51,548 bases of DNA from Bradyrhizobium aeschynomenes (lineage in GTDB: Bacteria; Pseudomonadota; Alphaproteobacteria; Rhizobiales; Xanthobacteraceae), in contig NZ_JABFDM010000001.1 of assembly GCF_013178945.1 (NCBI RefSeq), positions 994,178 to 1,045,725 of the forward strand, written 5' to 3'. Positions 16,598 through 25,827 of the stretch are shown here, in pieces (positions within the stretch are counted from its first letter, which is position 1; each line of letters opens with the position of its first letter). A model generated the notes under the pieces. The model had not been told where the DNA came from. It did no database searches and was given only the letters and a program-made list of their open reading frames with translations. A program made the position numbers and the translations under genes.

Positions 16598-16705
16598 TCC
16601 GTAACCCTATGACAAATTGATATAAATCGTCAATTTGGGGGGCGGCTGCCGCGGCGCTCGGTCCGGCCGGAAGGCCGCTGCTCGATCGGTGGCCGGTGGG
16701 CGGGC

Positions 16706-18205
16706 TCAAGCCGTAAGCTTGCGATGCAGCTCCTGGAGCGAGGCGCTCTTCGGCCGGTTGTCGAAATGCTTGAGCGAGTCGAGGTAGAGCTTGAATTGGC
16801 GGTCGATCGCCTCGCGTCGTCCTTGCGCCTTGAACACCTGCATCGCCTCGGCATGCGCCATCTCGCACAACGGATCGATCGCGAGCGCCTTCTGGCAATG
16901 CGCGAGCGCGGCCGAGTAGTCGCTGCGTTCGAGATAGATCCGCGCCGCGTCGCGCTGCACCTTGAAGAACATGTCGCGCAGCCAATAGCGCTTGCTCCAG
17001 CACCAGTCGCGCTCGCCGTCATCGGCATATTCGACCGGAATGTCCTCGAACAGGTCTCCGGTGTAGAGACGATCCGCCGCCTGCAGGCAGATCAGCGCCT
17101 CGTCGCTGGCGCCGGCCTTGATGTGTCCCTGGGACTGACGGCACAGCTGCTCGAAGGTCGAAATGTCGAGCCAGCTGCGCTCCGGCGGCACCAGCACGTA
17201 GCGCGAGCCCTCGCGCCGGACGTAGTTGCGGCCGCCGTCACGTCCGTCCGACTGGCCGAGCGCCAGCCGAAGATAGCGCACGGTGTGATACAGGCGGTTG
17301 CGCGCCGCCTCGATGTCGTCGGCGTTGGGCCAGAGCAGATCGGCGAGCTCGTCGGTGCTGGCGCCGTGGCCGCCCTTCTGCAGCAGAAAGGCGAACAGCG
17401 TCTTGGTCTTGCGGGTGGCGCCGCCCGGCGGGTCCCAGTTCACCTGGCTGCCGTCATTGCGATAGATCCGCAGACGGCCGAAGCAGCGAATCTTCCAGCG
17501 GTCGCGGCTGTCGAGGTGAACCGCGCCAGGCTCCTCCGCCGATCGGCGCAACAGCCACATCGGGTCGGCGCCCTCGGCGGCATGAAGCGCGGCCGCCGAC
17601 GTTCCGATCCGCAGCTCCGGCGCGATCGCGCCAAGCCAGAAATCGACTTGCTCGCGCAGCGCGCCGCGTGTCTGCAGCCGCGACGGGAGCCAATGTGGGT
17701 TGCTGACCAGTCCGGCGCTGGTGAGGATCTGCGGATGGCCGCGGAGAGCGACGAGCAACTGCTCGTCGATCAGCAGCCGGCGGTTGTAGAGCGAGGCGAT
17801 CGAGAGCACAGACTGTCGGGTGAGCACCTCCGCAAGCGCCGGCCAGCCCTCGAAATTGGCGGTCGCGGAGTTGGTCTCGAGGCCCCAGCTCATGTCAACG
17901 ACGAGCACGGCGGGGCCGTGATCACGGGTTGGCGAGACCCACGTCTCGATCTGGGCTGCGACGTCACGGAACGAGATCGGGACCCGAAGCAGCGCCATGT
18001 CGACGAAGCTCTTGCCCTCGACGGATCGGATCTTGCTGACGCGCCTCGCAAGCCGCTCGGCGATCGTGATCGCTTTCGCGTCCGCCGCAATCACGAAGAT
18101 CCGCGAGGGGCGCGCAACGGCGACGTAATGCTTGAAGAAGTCCGCGAAAAGCAGTCTTTGTTGCGTCGCAAAATGGGCGAGGTTGACACAACTGTTCTCA
18201 GCCAT
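16706..18205 (-). CDS. MEDS-like sensor / BTAD (SARP-type) transcriptional regulator
   Basis: A protein of about 499 residues from MAENSCVN (18205); the frame stays open to 18301 and the start is uncertain because no good ribosome site is seen. Residues 10-190 resemble the MEDS/DcmR sensory domain, including HFATQQRLLFADFFKHYV and the end block LYNRRLLIDEQLLVALRGHP followed by SNPHWLP. An OmpR-like winged helix follows (RCFGRLRIYRNDG, then RKTKTLFAFLLQKGG and ELADLLWPNAD). It is succeeded by a BTAD helical-repeat domain from WLDISTFEQLCRQ to the end. SARP proteins activate transcription from direct repeats overlapping the -35 region; such repeats precede both oxygenase operons. SARPs are best known from actinomycetes. 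I infer that it is the island's activator and that the N-terminal domain senses the inducer. Confidence 0.8.
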   Translation of the reverse strand: MAENSCVNLAHFATQQRLLFADFFKHYVAVARPSRIFVIAADAKAITIAERLARRVSKIRSVEGKSFVDMALLRVPISFRDVAAQIETWVSPTRDHGPAVLVVDMSWGLETNSATANFEGWPALAEVLTRQSVLSIASLYNRRLLIDEQLLVALRGHPQILTSAGLVSNPHWLPSRLQTRGALREQVDFWLGAIAPELRIGTSAAALHAAEGADPMWLLRRSAEEPGAVHLDSRDRWKIRCFGRLRIYRNDGSQVNWDPPGGATRKTKTLFAFLLQKGGHGASTDELADLLWPNADDIEAARNRLYHTVRYLRLALGQSDGRDGGRNYVRREGSRYVLVPPERSWLDISTFEQLCRQSQGHIKAGASDEALICLQAADRLYTGDLFEDIPVEYADDGERDWCWSKRYWLRDMFFKVQRDAARIYLERSDYSAALAHCQKALAIDPLCEMAHAEAMQVFKAQGRREAIDRQFKLYLDSLKHFDNRPKSASLQELHRKLTA

Positions 18206-18689
18206 CGGTACCCACCCGCAACAACCCCTATCGGAGGCGGCAGACTGGAGCCAGTCTAAGAGTGGCCGTTGGAAAGATGCAAGGCCCTGTTTCGCGAGCA
18301 CTCGTCACGAGCTTGAAGTGGTTCTCTCCGTGGTTTTCGAGCGCCTTGCGGTCTTTGACCCGGGATGACGCCGAGCGTGAGGCAGCTCGTGCGGACGCGG
18401 CGTGAGACGAGGGAGCGGCAAGACGTTGAATCTTGCGATGCTCCGCGGCATGGCTCTCGGACCTGCAACCAGACTGTTATGAGCGGCAGGCTGGCGATCG
18501 GCTTCTTTGATCTTGCTCTGGTTTCTTCTGCCTTCGATCGCATGTGCGTCGTCGCAAATGGGCTGCGCGCGACGCGAGCTAGTCCTTTGCGCCGCGCGGC
18601 CGGAGACCCCCTTCCGGCTTGACGCTACAACGAGCCGGGGATACCAGTCCCGAACTGGAGGAGCCCCGGGGGGGCCCGCTCAGTTGCTG
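18206..18689. other. Intergenic region, no supported gene
   Basis: This lies between the start of the SARP regulator and the end of the acetoacetyl-CoA synthetase gene (both minus strand). Several short open frames exist on both strands, but none has a ribosome site or recognisable sequence. The regulator's promoter must lie in its left part; I could not assign -35 and -10 boxes, and the CTAAAG/CCAAAG repeat is absent. Confidence 0.5.
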
Positions 18690-20789
18690 CTACGCCCCGC
18701 CTGAAGCGCTCTGCAATCGAGCGTGAGCGAACGCGATGTACCAGTCGAGGCAGCTGGGATTGGCCATCGCGTCACGGTTGATGACCTTGTCGAGCGGCTG
18801 TCCGAGCAGAAGCTTCTTGATCGGGAGCTCCTGCTTCTTGCCGGACAGCGTGCGTGGGATCTCGGCCACTGCAAAGATCTCATCAGGCACGAAGCGTCGC
18901 GACAGGCCGGCTTCGACCGCCATGTTGATCTTCCGCTTCATCTCCGCGTCGAGCGCGACGCCATCGCGCAGCACCACGAACAGCGGCATGTAGCTGTCGC
19001 GGCCGAGATATTCGAGATCGACCACCAGCGAATCGAGGACCTCCGGCAGCGCCTCGATGGCCGAGTACAATTCGCTCGTCCCCATGCGCAAGCCGTGGCG
19101 GTTGATGGTGGCGTCGCTGCGGCCATAGATGATGCAGGAGCCGTCCGCATCGACCTTGAGCCAGTCGCCGTGCCGCCAGACCGGCGCGCCGTCGCGGGTC
19201 TTGAACGTGTCGAAGTAGCTTGAGAGATAGCGCGCATTCCCGGCGTCGTTCCAGAACCGGAGCGGCATCGAGGGCATCGGCTCGGTGCAGACGAGCTCTC
19301 CGACCTCGCCGATCACGGGCTCGCCCTGGTCGTTGAACGCCTCGACGGCCGCGCCGAGCGCGCGGCACTGCATCGTTCCCGGCACCTGCGGTAATTCGCG
19401 ATTGCCGCAGATGAAGGCGCCGGCGAAGTCGGTGCCGCCCGAAATGTTCGACCACCACATCTGCGCCTGCGCGCGGCTGCCATTGATCTTTGCGAGCTCC
19501 GCAAACCGCTGGTCGAACCAGGCTTGCGTATCGGCGCTCAGCGGCGAGCCGGTGGAGCCGAGACAGCGAAGATGCGACAGATCGCCCGCATCGGCCAAAT
19601 CGATATCCGCCTTCACACAACTCGCGAAGAATGCCGCGCCGGCTCCGAAGAACGTCGAGCGGGAGTTCGCGACGAACCGCCACAGCGTGGTCCAGTCCGG
19701 CTTGTCCTTCGGCCCCGCCGGACTGCCGTTGAAGATGCAGCAGGTGGTGCCGTTCAGGAGCGCGCCGACCTGGTTGTTCCACATGATCCAGCCGGTCGAG
19801 CTGTACCAGTGATAGCGCTCGCCGAACGAATTGGGCTGGTAGGAGCAGCCGATGTCGTTGTGCAGCCCGAGCAGGGCCAGCGTGACGATGATGATCCCGC
19901 CATGACCATGCACGATCGGCTTCGGCAGCCCGGTGGTGCCGCTCGAATAGACGATCCAGAGCGGATGATCGAAGGGCAGCCATTCCGGCTCGAAGGTGTC
20001 GATGGCCGGGCCGGTTCTTGCCAGGATATCAGCCAGACGGACGTCCCCGCCAACCGGCGTGCCGCCATCGTCACTGTGCAGAATGACGTGGCCGACCGTC
20101 GGCAACGACCGGCGCAACTCCTCGACGACATCGCGCCGATCGTGCCGGCGCCCCGCATAAGTGACGGCATCGCAGGCGATCAGCACCTTGGGCTCGATCT
20201 GCTTGAACCGGTCGATCACGGCAGGCGCGGCCATGTCTGGCGCGCAAACGCTCCAGATCGCGCCGATGCTGGCCGCCGCGAGAAACGCGATCATGGCTTC
20301 CGGAATATTGGGCAGATAGGCGGCGACCCTGTCGCCGGGCGCGACGCCTTGCTCGCGCAAGTGGAGCGCCAGCGCGGCTGCCTTTCGCCGCAGCTCCGGC
20401 CAGGATGTTTCCCTGAGCTTCCCATCCTCGTCACTGCTGATGACCGCGGGCAAGCCCGTGGCCTCGGCCGCTTCGACATGGCGAAACACCTGCCGTGCGT
20501 AGTTGACCGAAGCGCCTGGAAACCAGAGGGCTCCCGGCATCGTGCGCTTGGCCAGCACGGAGGAAAAGGCGGTCGGCGACTGCAGGTCGAAATAGTCCCA
20601 GATGCTCCGCCAGAAGCCGTCGAGGTCGCGGATGGACCACTGCCGCATCTCCTCGAAGTTCTCGAAGTGGAGGCCGCGATTGTCCCTCAGCCATTGCCGA
20701 TAGAGAGCCATTTGCGGGACGTAGGGAGCTGTCATCATTCGTTCCGGCTTGTTTGCATCGTACGGCCAGGAGGCGCCAGGGTGGCTCAT
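18690..20789 (-). CDS. Acetoacetyl-CoA synthetase-like acyl-CoA ligase
   Basis: A 699-residue member of the adenylate-forming family, of the long acetoacetate-CoA ligase type. It has the N-terminal ACAS region (WSIRDLDGFWRSIWDYFDL), the phosphate loop VYSSGTTGLPKPIVHGHGG, the WWSNISGGTDFAG adenine motif, HGDWLK, and the C-terminal TLSGKKQELPIKK with the catalytic lysine. It would activate acetoacetate or a related short keto or branched acid to its CoA ester in the cytoplasm. The start ATGAGCCAC overlaps the TetR gene stop as ATGA, so the two are translationally coupled. It is slightly longer than the usual 650-660 residues at both ends. The true acid substrate is not certain. Confidence 0.88.
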   Translation of the reverse strand: MSHPGASWPYDANKPERMMTAPYVPQMALYRQWLRDNRGLHFENFEEMRQWSIRDLDGFWRSIWDYFDLQSPTAFSSVLAKRTMPGALWFPGASVNYARQVFRHVEAAEATGLPAVISSDEDGKLRETSWPELRRKAAALALHLREQGVAPGDRVAAYLPNIPEAMIAFLAAASIGAIWSVCAPDMAAPAVIDRFKQIEPKVLIACDAVTYAGRRHDRRDVVEELRRSLPTVGHVILHSDDGGTPVGGDVRLADILARTGPAIDTFEPEWLPFDHPLWIVYSSGTTGLPKPIVHGHGGIIIVTLALLGLHNDIGCSYQPNSFGERYHWYSSTGWIMWNNQVGALLNGTTCCIFNGSPAGPKDKPDWTTLWRFVANSRSTFFGAGAAFFASCVKADIDLADAGDLSHLRCLGSTGSPLSADTQAWFDQRFAELAKINGSRAQAQMWWSNISGGTDFAGAFICGNRELPQVPGTMQCRALGAAVEAFNDQGEPVIGEVGELVCTEPMPSMPLRFWNDAGNARYLSSYFDTFKTRDGAPVWRHGDWLKVDADGSCIIYGRSDATINRHGLRMGTSELYSAIEALPEVLDSLVVDLEYLGRDSYMPLFVVLRDGVALDAEMKRKINMAVEAGLSRRFVPDEIFAVAEIPRTLSGKKQELPIKKLLLGQPLDKVINRDAMANPSCLDWYIAFAHARLQSASGGA

Positions 20790-21478
20790 TTCGATTTTTG
20801 CTTCCGCCGCTTGTAGAGTGCGTTGAAGCCTCCGGCCATGAAGGTCACGAACCGCTCGCGGACGGCCACGAAATCGTCGGACTTGCACAGACCGCCGGAC
20901 AGGCGGTCGATGCGGCCGGTCCGTGACAGGATCAGCGAGTAGGCGCCGGAGGTGAACTGGAAGCTCCAGAACAGGTCCTCGGGCGCGGCGTCGGGCAACG
21001 CCTTCTGGAGCAGGCCGATGAGACGCAGCACCATCGGATCGAGATAGGCATCCAACATTTCCACGCCATATCCCGGCGCGTTGGCGACCTGCGCGAAAAT
21101 GCGGCCGAAGTGCCGCCAATTGTCCTCTTCGTTGACGTAGACGTCGAACGCGCCGTCATAATAGGCGCGCAACGCGCCTTCCACAGTCGGACGATCTCCG
21201 ACCTTGGCCTCGTAGGCATCCAGCCCGGCCGTGCGCACCGTCACAGCGTATTCCATGCGGCGTTCGAACACGGCATCGAACAATGCCCTCTTGCCCTCGA
21301 AGTAATAATGGATCAGCGCGGGATGGATGCCCATCTTGTCGGCGACGTCCTTGATCGTCACGCCGTAATAGCCGAGCTGCGCGAACAGCTCCTCGCTGGT
21401 GTCGAGGATCAGCTTCACCGTCGTCGCGCGCTGTTCCGCGCGCGTGCGGCGCCCCTCGGGCTTCGGCTGTGGTGCCAT
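20786..21478 (-). CDS. TetR-family transcriptional regulator
   Basis: A 230-residue repressor-type regulator. It has a basic N-terminus (PKPEGRRTRAEQRA), then the TetR helix-turn-helix with TIKDVADKMGIHPALIHYYF at about residues 45-64, and a longer ligand-binding C-terminal region. The start at 21478 has AGGGAG about 6 bases upstream. It precedes and overlaps the acyl-CoA synthetase gene and is divergent from the ABC transporter genes. A perfect-arm palindrome 100 bp upstream is the likely operator. The ligand is likely an acyl-CoA or acid related to the co-transcribed ligase (inference). Confidence 0.92.
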   Translation of the reverse strand: MAPQPKPEGRRTRAEQRATTVKLILDTSEELFAQLGYYGVTIKDVADKMGIHPALIHYYFEGKRALFDAVFERRMEYAVTVRTAGLDAYEAKVGDRPTVEGALRAYYDGAFDVYVNEEDNWRHFGRIFAQVANAPGYGVEMLDAYLDPMVLRLIGLLQKALPDAAPEDLFWSFQFTSGAYSLILSRTGRIDRLSGGLCKSDDFVAVRERFVTFMAGGFNALYKRRKQKSK

Positions 21479-21577
21479 GCTCTCCCTGGTCCCTGATCGG
21501 CGCACGCGGCGCGATGCTGCCTCAACGATGCGGGGGCGGGCGCTGCCGGTCAAGCAGGACTTCGGCGTTCCAACAAT

Positions 21578-21597
21578 TTCATTTAGTGCTAAATGAA
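21578..21597. promoter_or_regulatory. Predicted TetR operator palindrome
   Basis: TTCATTTAG-TG-CTAAATGAA has perfect 9-bp arms around a 2-bp centre. The AT-rich element stands out from the GC-rich surroundings. It lies in the 270-bp divergent region between the TetR-ligase operon (start 21478) and the first ABC binding-protein gene (start 21749). TetR proteins commonly repress their own and the divergent promoter from such sites. Confidence 0.7.
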
Positions 21598-21748
21598 TGA
21601 ACTTGACCGGAGGTCGGCCGGACGGTAGGTCTCTCAGCGTGACGGACGTGATCCTCGAGCAGGTGGGCAGCCCGAGCTGCCGCCCTCGGCGCGCGCTGAC
21701 GTCATCAACAATCGGCTGGCGATCGATCGGCCGCTCACGGGAGGACAC

Positions 21749-22969
21749 ATGACACGGATCAAGTCGACGGGGGCTGCCCTGCTGATGCTCGGCGTGACCC
21801 TTTCAGCCCCGGCGCTCGCACAAAAGAAATACGACGTCGGCGCCACCGATACCGAGATCAAGATCGGTCAGACCAATCCCTCGAGCGGGCCAGCGTCCAC
21901 CTTCGGCGCCATCGGCAGGGCGGAGGCGGCCTATATCCGGATGATCAACGAGCAGGGCGGCGTCAACGGACGCAAGATCAACCTGATTCAATATGACGAC
22001 GCCTATAGCCCGCCGAAGACCGTCGAGCAGGTGCGCAAGCTGGTCGAAAGCGACGAGGTGCTCACCACGTTCCAGATCATCGGCACGCCTCCGAATGCCG
22101 CTGTGCAGAAATATCTCAACAGCAAGGGCGTGCCGCAGCTGCTGGCCGGAAGCGGTGCGTCCCGCTTCACCGATCCCAAGAACTTCCCGTGGACCATCTC
22201 CGCCAACCCGAACTACCAGTCGGAAGCGCACATCTACGCAAAATACATTCTTGAGAACTTTCCGAATGCCAAGATCGGCATCCTCTATCAGAACGACGAT
22301 TTGGGCAAAGATTACGTCAAGGGGTTGAAGGACGGGCTCGGCGCCAAGGCGGGCATGATCGTCAAGGAACTCTCCTACGAGGTGTCCGACCCGACCGTCG
22401 ACTCGCAGCTGGTGACGCTGAAGGCGTCGGGTGCCGACCTGTTCTACAACATGTCGACGCCGAAATTCGCAGCGCAATCGATCCGGAAAGCCGCCGAGCT
22501 CGGCTGGAAGCCGGTGCACATCCTCGAGGTCAATGCGACGGGGGTCGGTCAAGTGCTGGTCCCTGCTGGCCCGGAAAACGCCAAGGACATCATCTCGGTC
22601 GCCTACGGCAAGGATCCGCTCGATCCGCAATGGGCCGACGACGAGGGCATGAAGCGCTACAAGGCGTTCATGGCAAAATACGCGCCGGGCGAGGATGCCA
22701 ACAGCGGCTACGCGACCTATGGCTACTCGACCGCGGCGCTGCTCGTCCAGATCCTCAAGCAGTGCGGCGACGAGCTGACACGTGCCAACATCATGAAGCA
22801 GGCGACCAACATCAAGGGCTTCGTGCCCGATCTGGGGCTGCCGGGGATGTCGATCACGACGACGCCCGATGACTACCGCATCAACAAGCAATTCCAGATG
22901 ATGAAATTCGACGGTCAGCGCTGGATCATTTCGGGGCCGATCCTGACCGACGACTTCAAGGCGGACTAA
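21749..22969 (+). CDS. ABC transporter substrate-binding protein, branched-chain amino acid type (first copy)
   Basis: A 406-residue periplasmic protein with a clear signal peptide (cleavage expected after ALA near residue 24). It is followed by the type I binding fold: IKIGQTNPSSGPAS, INEQGGVNGRKI, and QNDDLGKDYVKGLKDGLG. These are hallmarks of the Leu/Ile/Val-type (Peripla_BP_6) family, whose members also bind aromatic acids, amides and short-chain acids. It is the first gene of the divergent transporter operon and probably shares control with the TetR-ligase operon. A second binding protein lies downstream, and the permeases follow that one. Confidence 0.92.
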   Translation: MTRIKSTGAALLMLGVTLSAPALAQKKYDVGATDTEIKIGQTNPSSGPASTFGAIGRAEAAYIRMINEQGGVNGRKINLIQYDDAYSPPKTVEQVRKLVESDEVLTTFQIIGTPPNAAVQKYLNSKGVPQLLAGSGASRFTDPKNFPWTISANPNYQSEAHIYAKYILENFPNAKIGILYQNDDLGKDYVKGLKDGLGAKAGMIVKELSYEVSDPTVDSQLVTLKASGADLFYNMSTPKFAAQSIRKAAELGWKPVHILEVNATGVGQVLVPAGPENAKDIISVAYGKDPLDPQWADDEGMKRYKAFMAKYAPGEDANSGYATYGYSTAALLVQILKQCGDELTRANIMKQATNIKGFVPDLGLPGMSITTTPDDYRINKQFQMMKFDGQRWIISGPILTDDFKAD

Positions 22970-23074
22970 GTCATCGCCTGGTCCCGACCTTCGCCGGGTG
23001 CCGCTTGCGGGCCTGATGTCGGCCGTGCCGCGCCGACGTCCAATCCCAAAACTCTCTCCATTGGAGCGCCGCGC

Positions 23075-24346
23075 ATGACCAGTGAAGCCGTTTGCCGCCG
23101 CCGGGGCTTCGACCCCGCGGCGCTCGCTGCGATCGGTCCGGCGCTCGCCGAGTTCGTCGCTCGCGGCGAGCTCGCAGGTATCGTGTCGCTGACGTCGCGG
23201 GGCGGCGAGGTCGTTCACGCCGAGACCATCGGCTGGCGCGATGTCGAAACCGATAGCCCGATGCGCCCGGACACGCTGTTCCGGATCGCGTCGATGACCA
23301 AGCCGATCACCTCGGTCGCGGCGATGATGCTGGTCGAGGAGGGCAGGATCGGCTTGGCGGATCCGATCTCGCGCTGGGTTCCGGAGCTGACCGATGTGCG
23401 GGTGCTGCGCAACGCTGCCGGCCCGCTCGACGACACCGTCCCCGCCGACCGCGCGATCACGATCGAAGATCTGCTGACCCATCGCTCGGGGATCGCCTAC
23501 GCGTTCTTCTCGGAAGGTCCGCTCAAGCTCGCCTACGAGCGCACGCTCGGCGATCCCGCAATGAACCGGTCGACGCCTGACGAATGGCTCGCCGCGCTCG
23601 GCACGCTGCCGCTGGCGTATCAGCCAGGGGACCGATTCCACTACGGTCATTCGACCGACGTGCTCGGCTTCCTGATCGGCCGGGTCGAAGGCAAGCCGTT
23701 CCGGGAGGTGCTGCAGGAGCGCATCTTCAGTCCGCTCGGCATGGCCGATACCGATTTCTGGCTGCCGCACGCCAAGCGCGATCGGCTCGCGAGTCTCTAC
23801 AACTATGACGAGGCGGTAGGCCGGCTCGCGAAGGTCGAGCCGGAGATGTACGACGCGCCGCCAGCCTACACGCCCGGCGGTGGCGGCTTGATCTCGTCCG
23901 CGCCCGACTATCATCGGTTCGCGTGCATGCTGCTCGGAGGAGGGGAGTTGAACGGCGTCAGGTTGCTGCGGCGTGAAACCATCGAACTGATGCGGACCAA
24001 CCGTCTGACCGCATTGCAGCGGCAGGTCCCTTTCGCCGGCATGCCGCTGTGGCAGTCTTGCGGATTCGGGCTCGGTCTTGCGATTGTCGAGACGTCCGTC
24101 GGCAATCCCTATGCCTGTGGTGCGCAGGGATCGATGACCTGGCCGGGCATCTTCGGCACGTGGTGGCAGGCCGATCCCGTCAACGACCTGATCATGGTCT
24201 ATCTGATTCAGCATCAGGTGCCGGTCTCGGCCGGAGTAGCGGCCACGATCGCCACCGGGCGCGGCGCTGCTGGGCGCCGTGCTCTGCCCATTTTTCAGAG
24301 TGGAACCTATGCGGCGCTGTCGGACATGGCGGAACACACGATATGA
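23075..24346 (+). CDS. Beta-lactamase-fold serine hydrolase (class C / family VIII esterase-like)
   Basis: A 423-residue protein with the SxxK nucleophile S73-M-T-K76 in FRIASMTKPIT and the Tyr motif Y190-G-H-S. GGGGLISSAPDYHRF and, near the end, a Gly-rich FGTWWQADP region take the place of the KTG box. No signal peptide is evident, so it is probably cytoplasmic. That favours an esterase or amidase role over antibiotic resistance. It lies between the two binding-protein genes of the transporter operon. It may hydrolyse an ester or amide taken up by the system, which is inference from position. Confidence 0.85.
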   Translation: MTSEAVCRRRGFDPAALAAIGPALAEFVARGELAGIVSLTSRGGEVVHAETIGWRDVETDSPMRPDTLFRIASMTKPITSVAAMMLVEEGRIGLADPISRWVPELTDVRVLRNAAGPLDDTVPADRAITIEDLLTHRSGIAYAFFSEGPLKLAYERTLGDPAMNRSTPDEWLAALGTLPLAYQPGDRFHYGHSTDVLGFLIGRVEGKPFREVLQERIFSPLGMADTDFWLPHAKRDRLASLYNYDEAVGRLAKVEPEMYDAPPAYTPGGGGLISSAPDYHRFACMLLGGGELNGVRLLRRETIELMRTNRLTALQRQVPFAGMPLWQSCGFGLGLAIVETSVGNPYACGAQGSMTWPGIFGTWWQADPVNDLIMVYLIQHQVPVSAGVAATIATGRGAAGRRALPIFQSGTYAALSDMAEHTI

Positions 24347-24583
24347 CCTTGCCGCGCATGCGTGTGGTGGAAAGGAGGTTTGTCCACGATGTGGACGCGG
24401 ACATTCCGCGTGATGAAACATGCGTGGCGGCGAGCTGCTGCTTCGCATGCCGGAACTGCAACACGCCTTCGCGATATCCTTGAGCTTGTGTTCCGGCCGC
24501 TATTCTGCTCAGTGCTTTTTCAAATTGCGCAATCATGCGCATCGATCGATCGACTGAAGTCGACAGCCAGTGAGGAAACAAAT

Positions 24584-25816
24584 ATGCGCAAGTTAACTTT
24601 GGCCATTGCCCTGATCGTTCCGATGCTCGGTCATGCCGCGCAGGCCGAGGACACCATCAAGATCGGCTATATCGATCCGCTGTCCGGCGGCGGCGCCAGC
24701 GTCGGCGAGGGGGGCCTGAAGACCTTCCAATATCTGGCTGACGAGCTCAACGCCAAGGGTGGCATTCTCGGCCGCAAGGTCGAGATCGTGCCGTTCGACA
24801 ACAAGACCAATCCGCAGGAAAGCCTGGTCCAGGCCCAGAAGGCGATCGACGCCGGCGTTCGCTACATCACGCAAGGCAACGGTTCGTCCGTCGGGCTCGC
24901 TCTGGAGGACTTCGTCAACAAGCACAATACGCGCAATCCAGGCAAGGAAGTGCTGTATTTCAACTATGCCGCCGTCGATCCGAGCATGACCAACGAGAAG
25001 TGCAGCTACTGGCATTTCCGCTGGGACGCCAGCTCGGACATCAAGATGGAAGCGCTGACCAACTACATCAAGGACATCCCGTCCATCAAGAAGGTGTACC
25101 TGATCAACCAGGACTATTCGTTCGGCCAGTCGGTCCGCAGCGACGCGCGCAAGATGCTGGCGGCGAAGCGCGCCGATGTCCAGATCGTCGGCGACGAGCT
25201 GCATCCGCTCCTGAAGATCACGGACTTTTCGCCCTATATCGCCAAGATCAAGGCCTCCGGCGCCGACAGCGTCATCACCGGCAATTGGGGCCAGGACATC
25301 GCGCTGCTGCTCAAGGCTGCGGCCGACGCCGGCCTGAAGGTCAACTGGTACACGTATTACGCGGGCGGCGCCGGCGGTCCGACCGCGATCAAGCAGACCG
25401 GCCTCGATCATCAGGTGTTCCAGCTGACCGAAGGCTTCGCCAATTCCGGCAATCAGTCGGCGATGGACTACGAGAAGGCGTTCCGCGCCAAGGTCAACCT
25501 GTCGCTGTGGTATCCGCGCGCGGTCAACGAGATGCGCATGTTCAAGGCGGCGGCCGAGAAGGCCAACTCTGTCGATCCGGTGAAGGTCGCCGCCGCGCTC
25601 GAGGATCTCAAGTTCGAGGTGCTGGACGGCGGCACCGGCATCATGCGCAAGGATGACCACCAGTTCTTCCAGCCGATCTACGTCTCCTCCTTCGGCAAGC
25701 TTGCGGCGAACGAGCCGTTCGACGAGGAGAACACCGGCTGGGGATGGCACCTGGTCTCGAAGGTCGATACGCCCCAGGCGATGGTGTCGACGACCTGCAA
25801 GATGACGCGGCCGTAA
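24584..25816 (+). CDS. ABC transporter substrate-binding protein, branched-chain amino acid type (second copy)
   Basis: A 410-residue periplasmic binding protein from MRKLTLAIA at 24584, with GAGGAAA upstream. The signal peptide ends near HAAQAED. The mature part shows IKIGYIDPLSGGGASVGEGG, LNAKGGILGRKVEIV and YLINQDYSFGQSV, typical of Leu/Ile/Val-type receptors. It is only distantly similar to the first binding protein, so the two probably have different ligands or affinities. It precedes the permease genes and is separated from them by a stable hairpin. The preceding 237-bp gap should contain a promoter or leader, with overlapping small palindromes TTGCGCAA and TGCGCA near 24525-24542. Confidence 0.93.
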   Translation: MRKLTLAIALIVPMLGHAAQAEDTIKIGYIDPLSGGGASVGEGGLKTFQYLADELNAKGGILGRKVEIVPFDNKTNPQESLVQAQKAIDAGVRYITQGNGSSVGLALEDFVNKHNTRNPGKEVLYFNYAAVDPSMTNEKCSYWHFRWDASSDIKMEALTNYIKDIPSIKKVYLINQDYSFGQSVRSDARKMLAAKRADVQIVGDELHPLLKITDFSPYIAKIKASGADSVITGNWGQDIALLLKAAADAGLKVNWYTYYAGGAGGPTAIKQTGLDHQVFQLTEGFANSGNQSAMDYEKAFRAKVNLSLWYPRAVNEMRMFKAAAEKANSVDPVKVAAALEDLKFEVLDGGTGIMRKDDHQFFQPIYVSSFGKLAANEPFDEENTGWGWHLVSKVDTPQAMVSTTCKMTRP

Positions 25817-25827
25817 CCATCCGCGCC

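Noticed and set aside
18365..18622. 85-codon plus-strand frame between the SARP regulator and the ligase gene
   Set aside because: No ribosome site, no recognisable sequence, and Arg/Ser-rich composition as expected of chance frames.
21803..24448. Long minus-strand open frame (881 codons) across the binding-protein and hydrolase genes
   Set aside because: The translation is repetitive and Arg/His-rich and covers two well-supported plus-strand genes and their gap.
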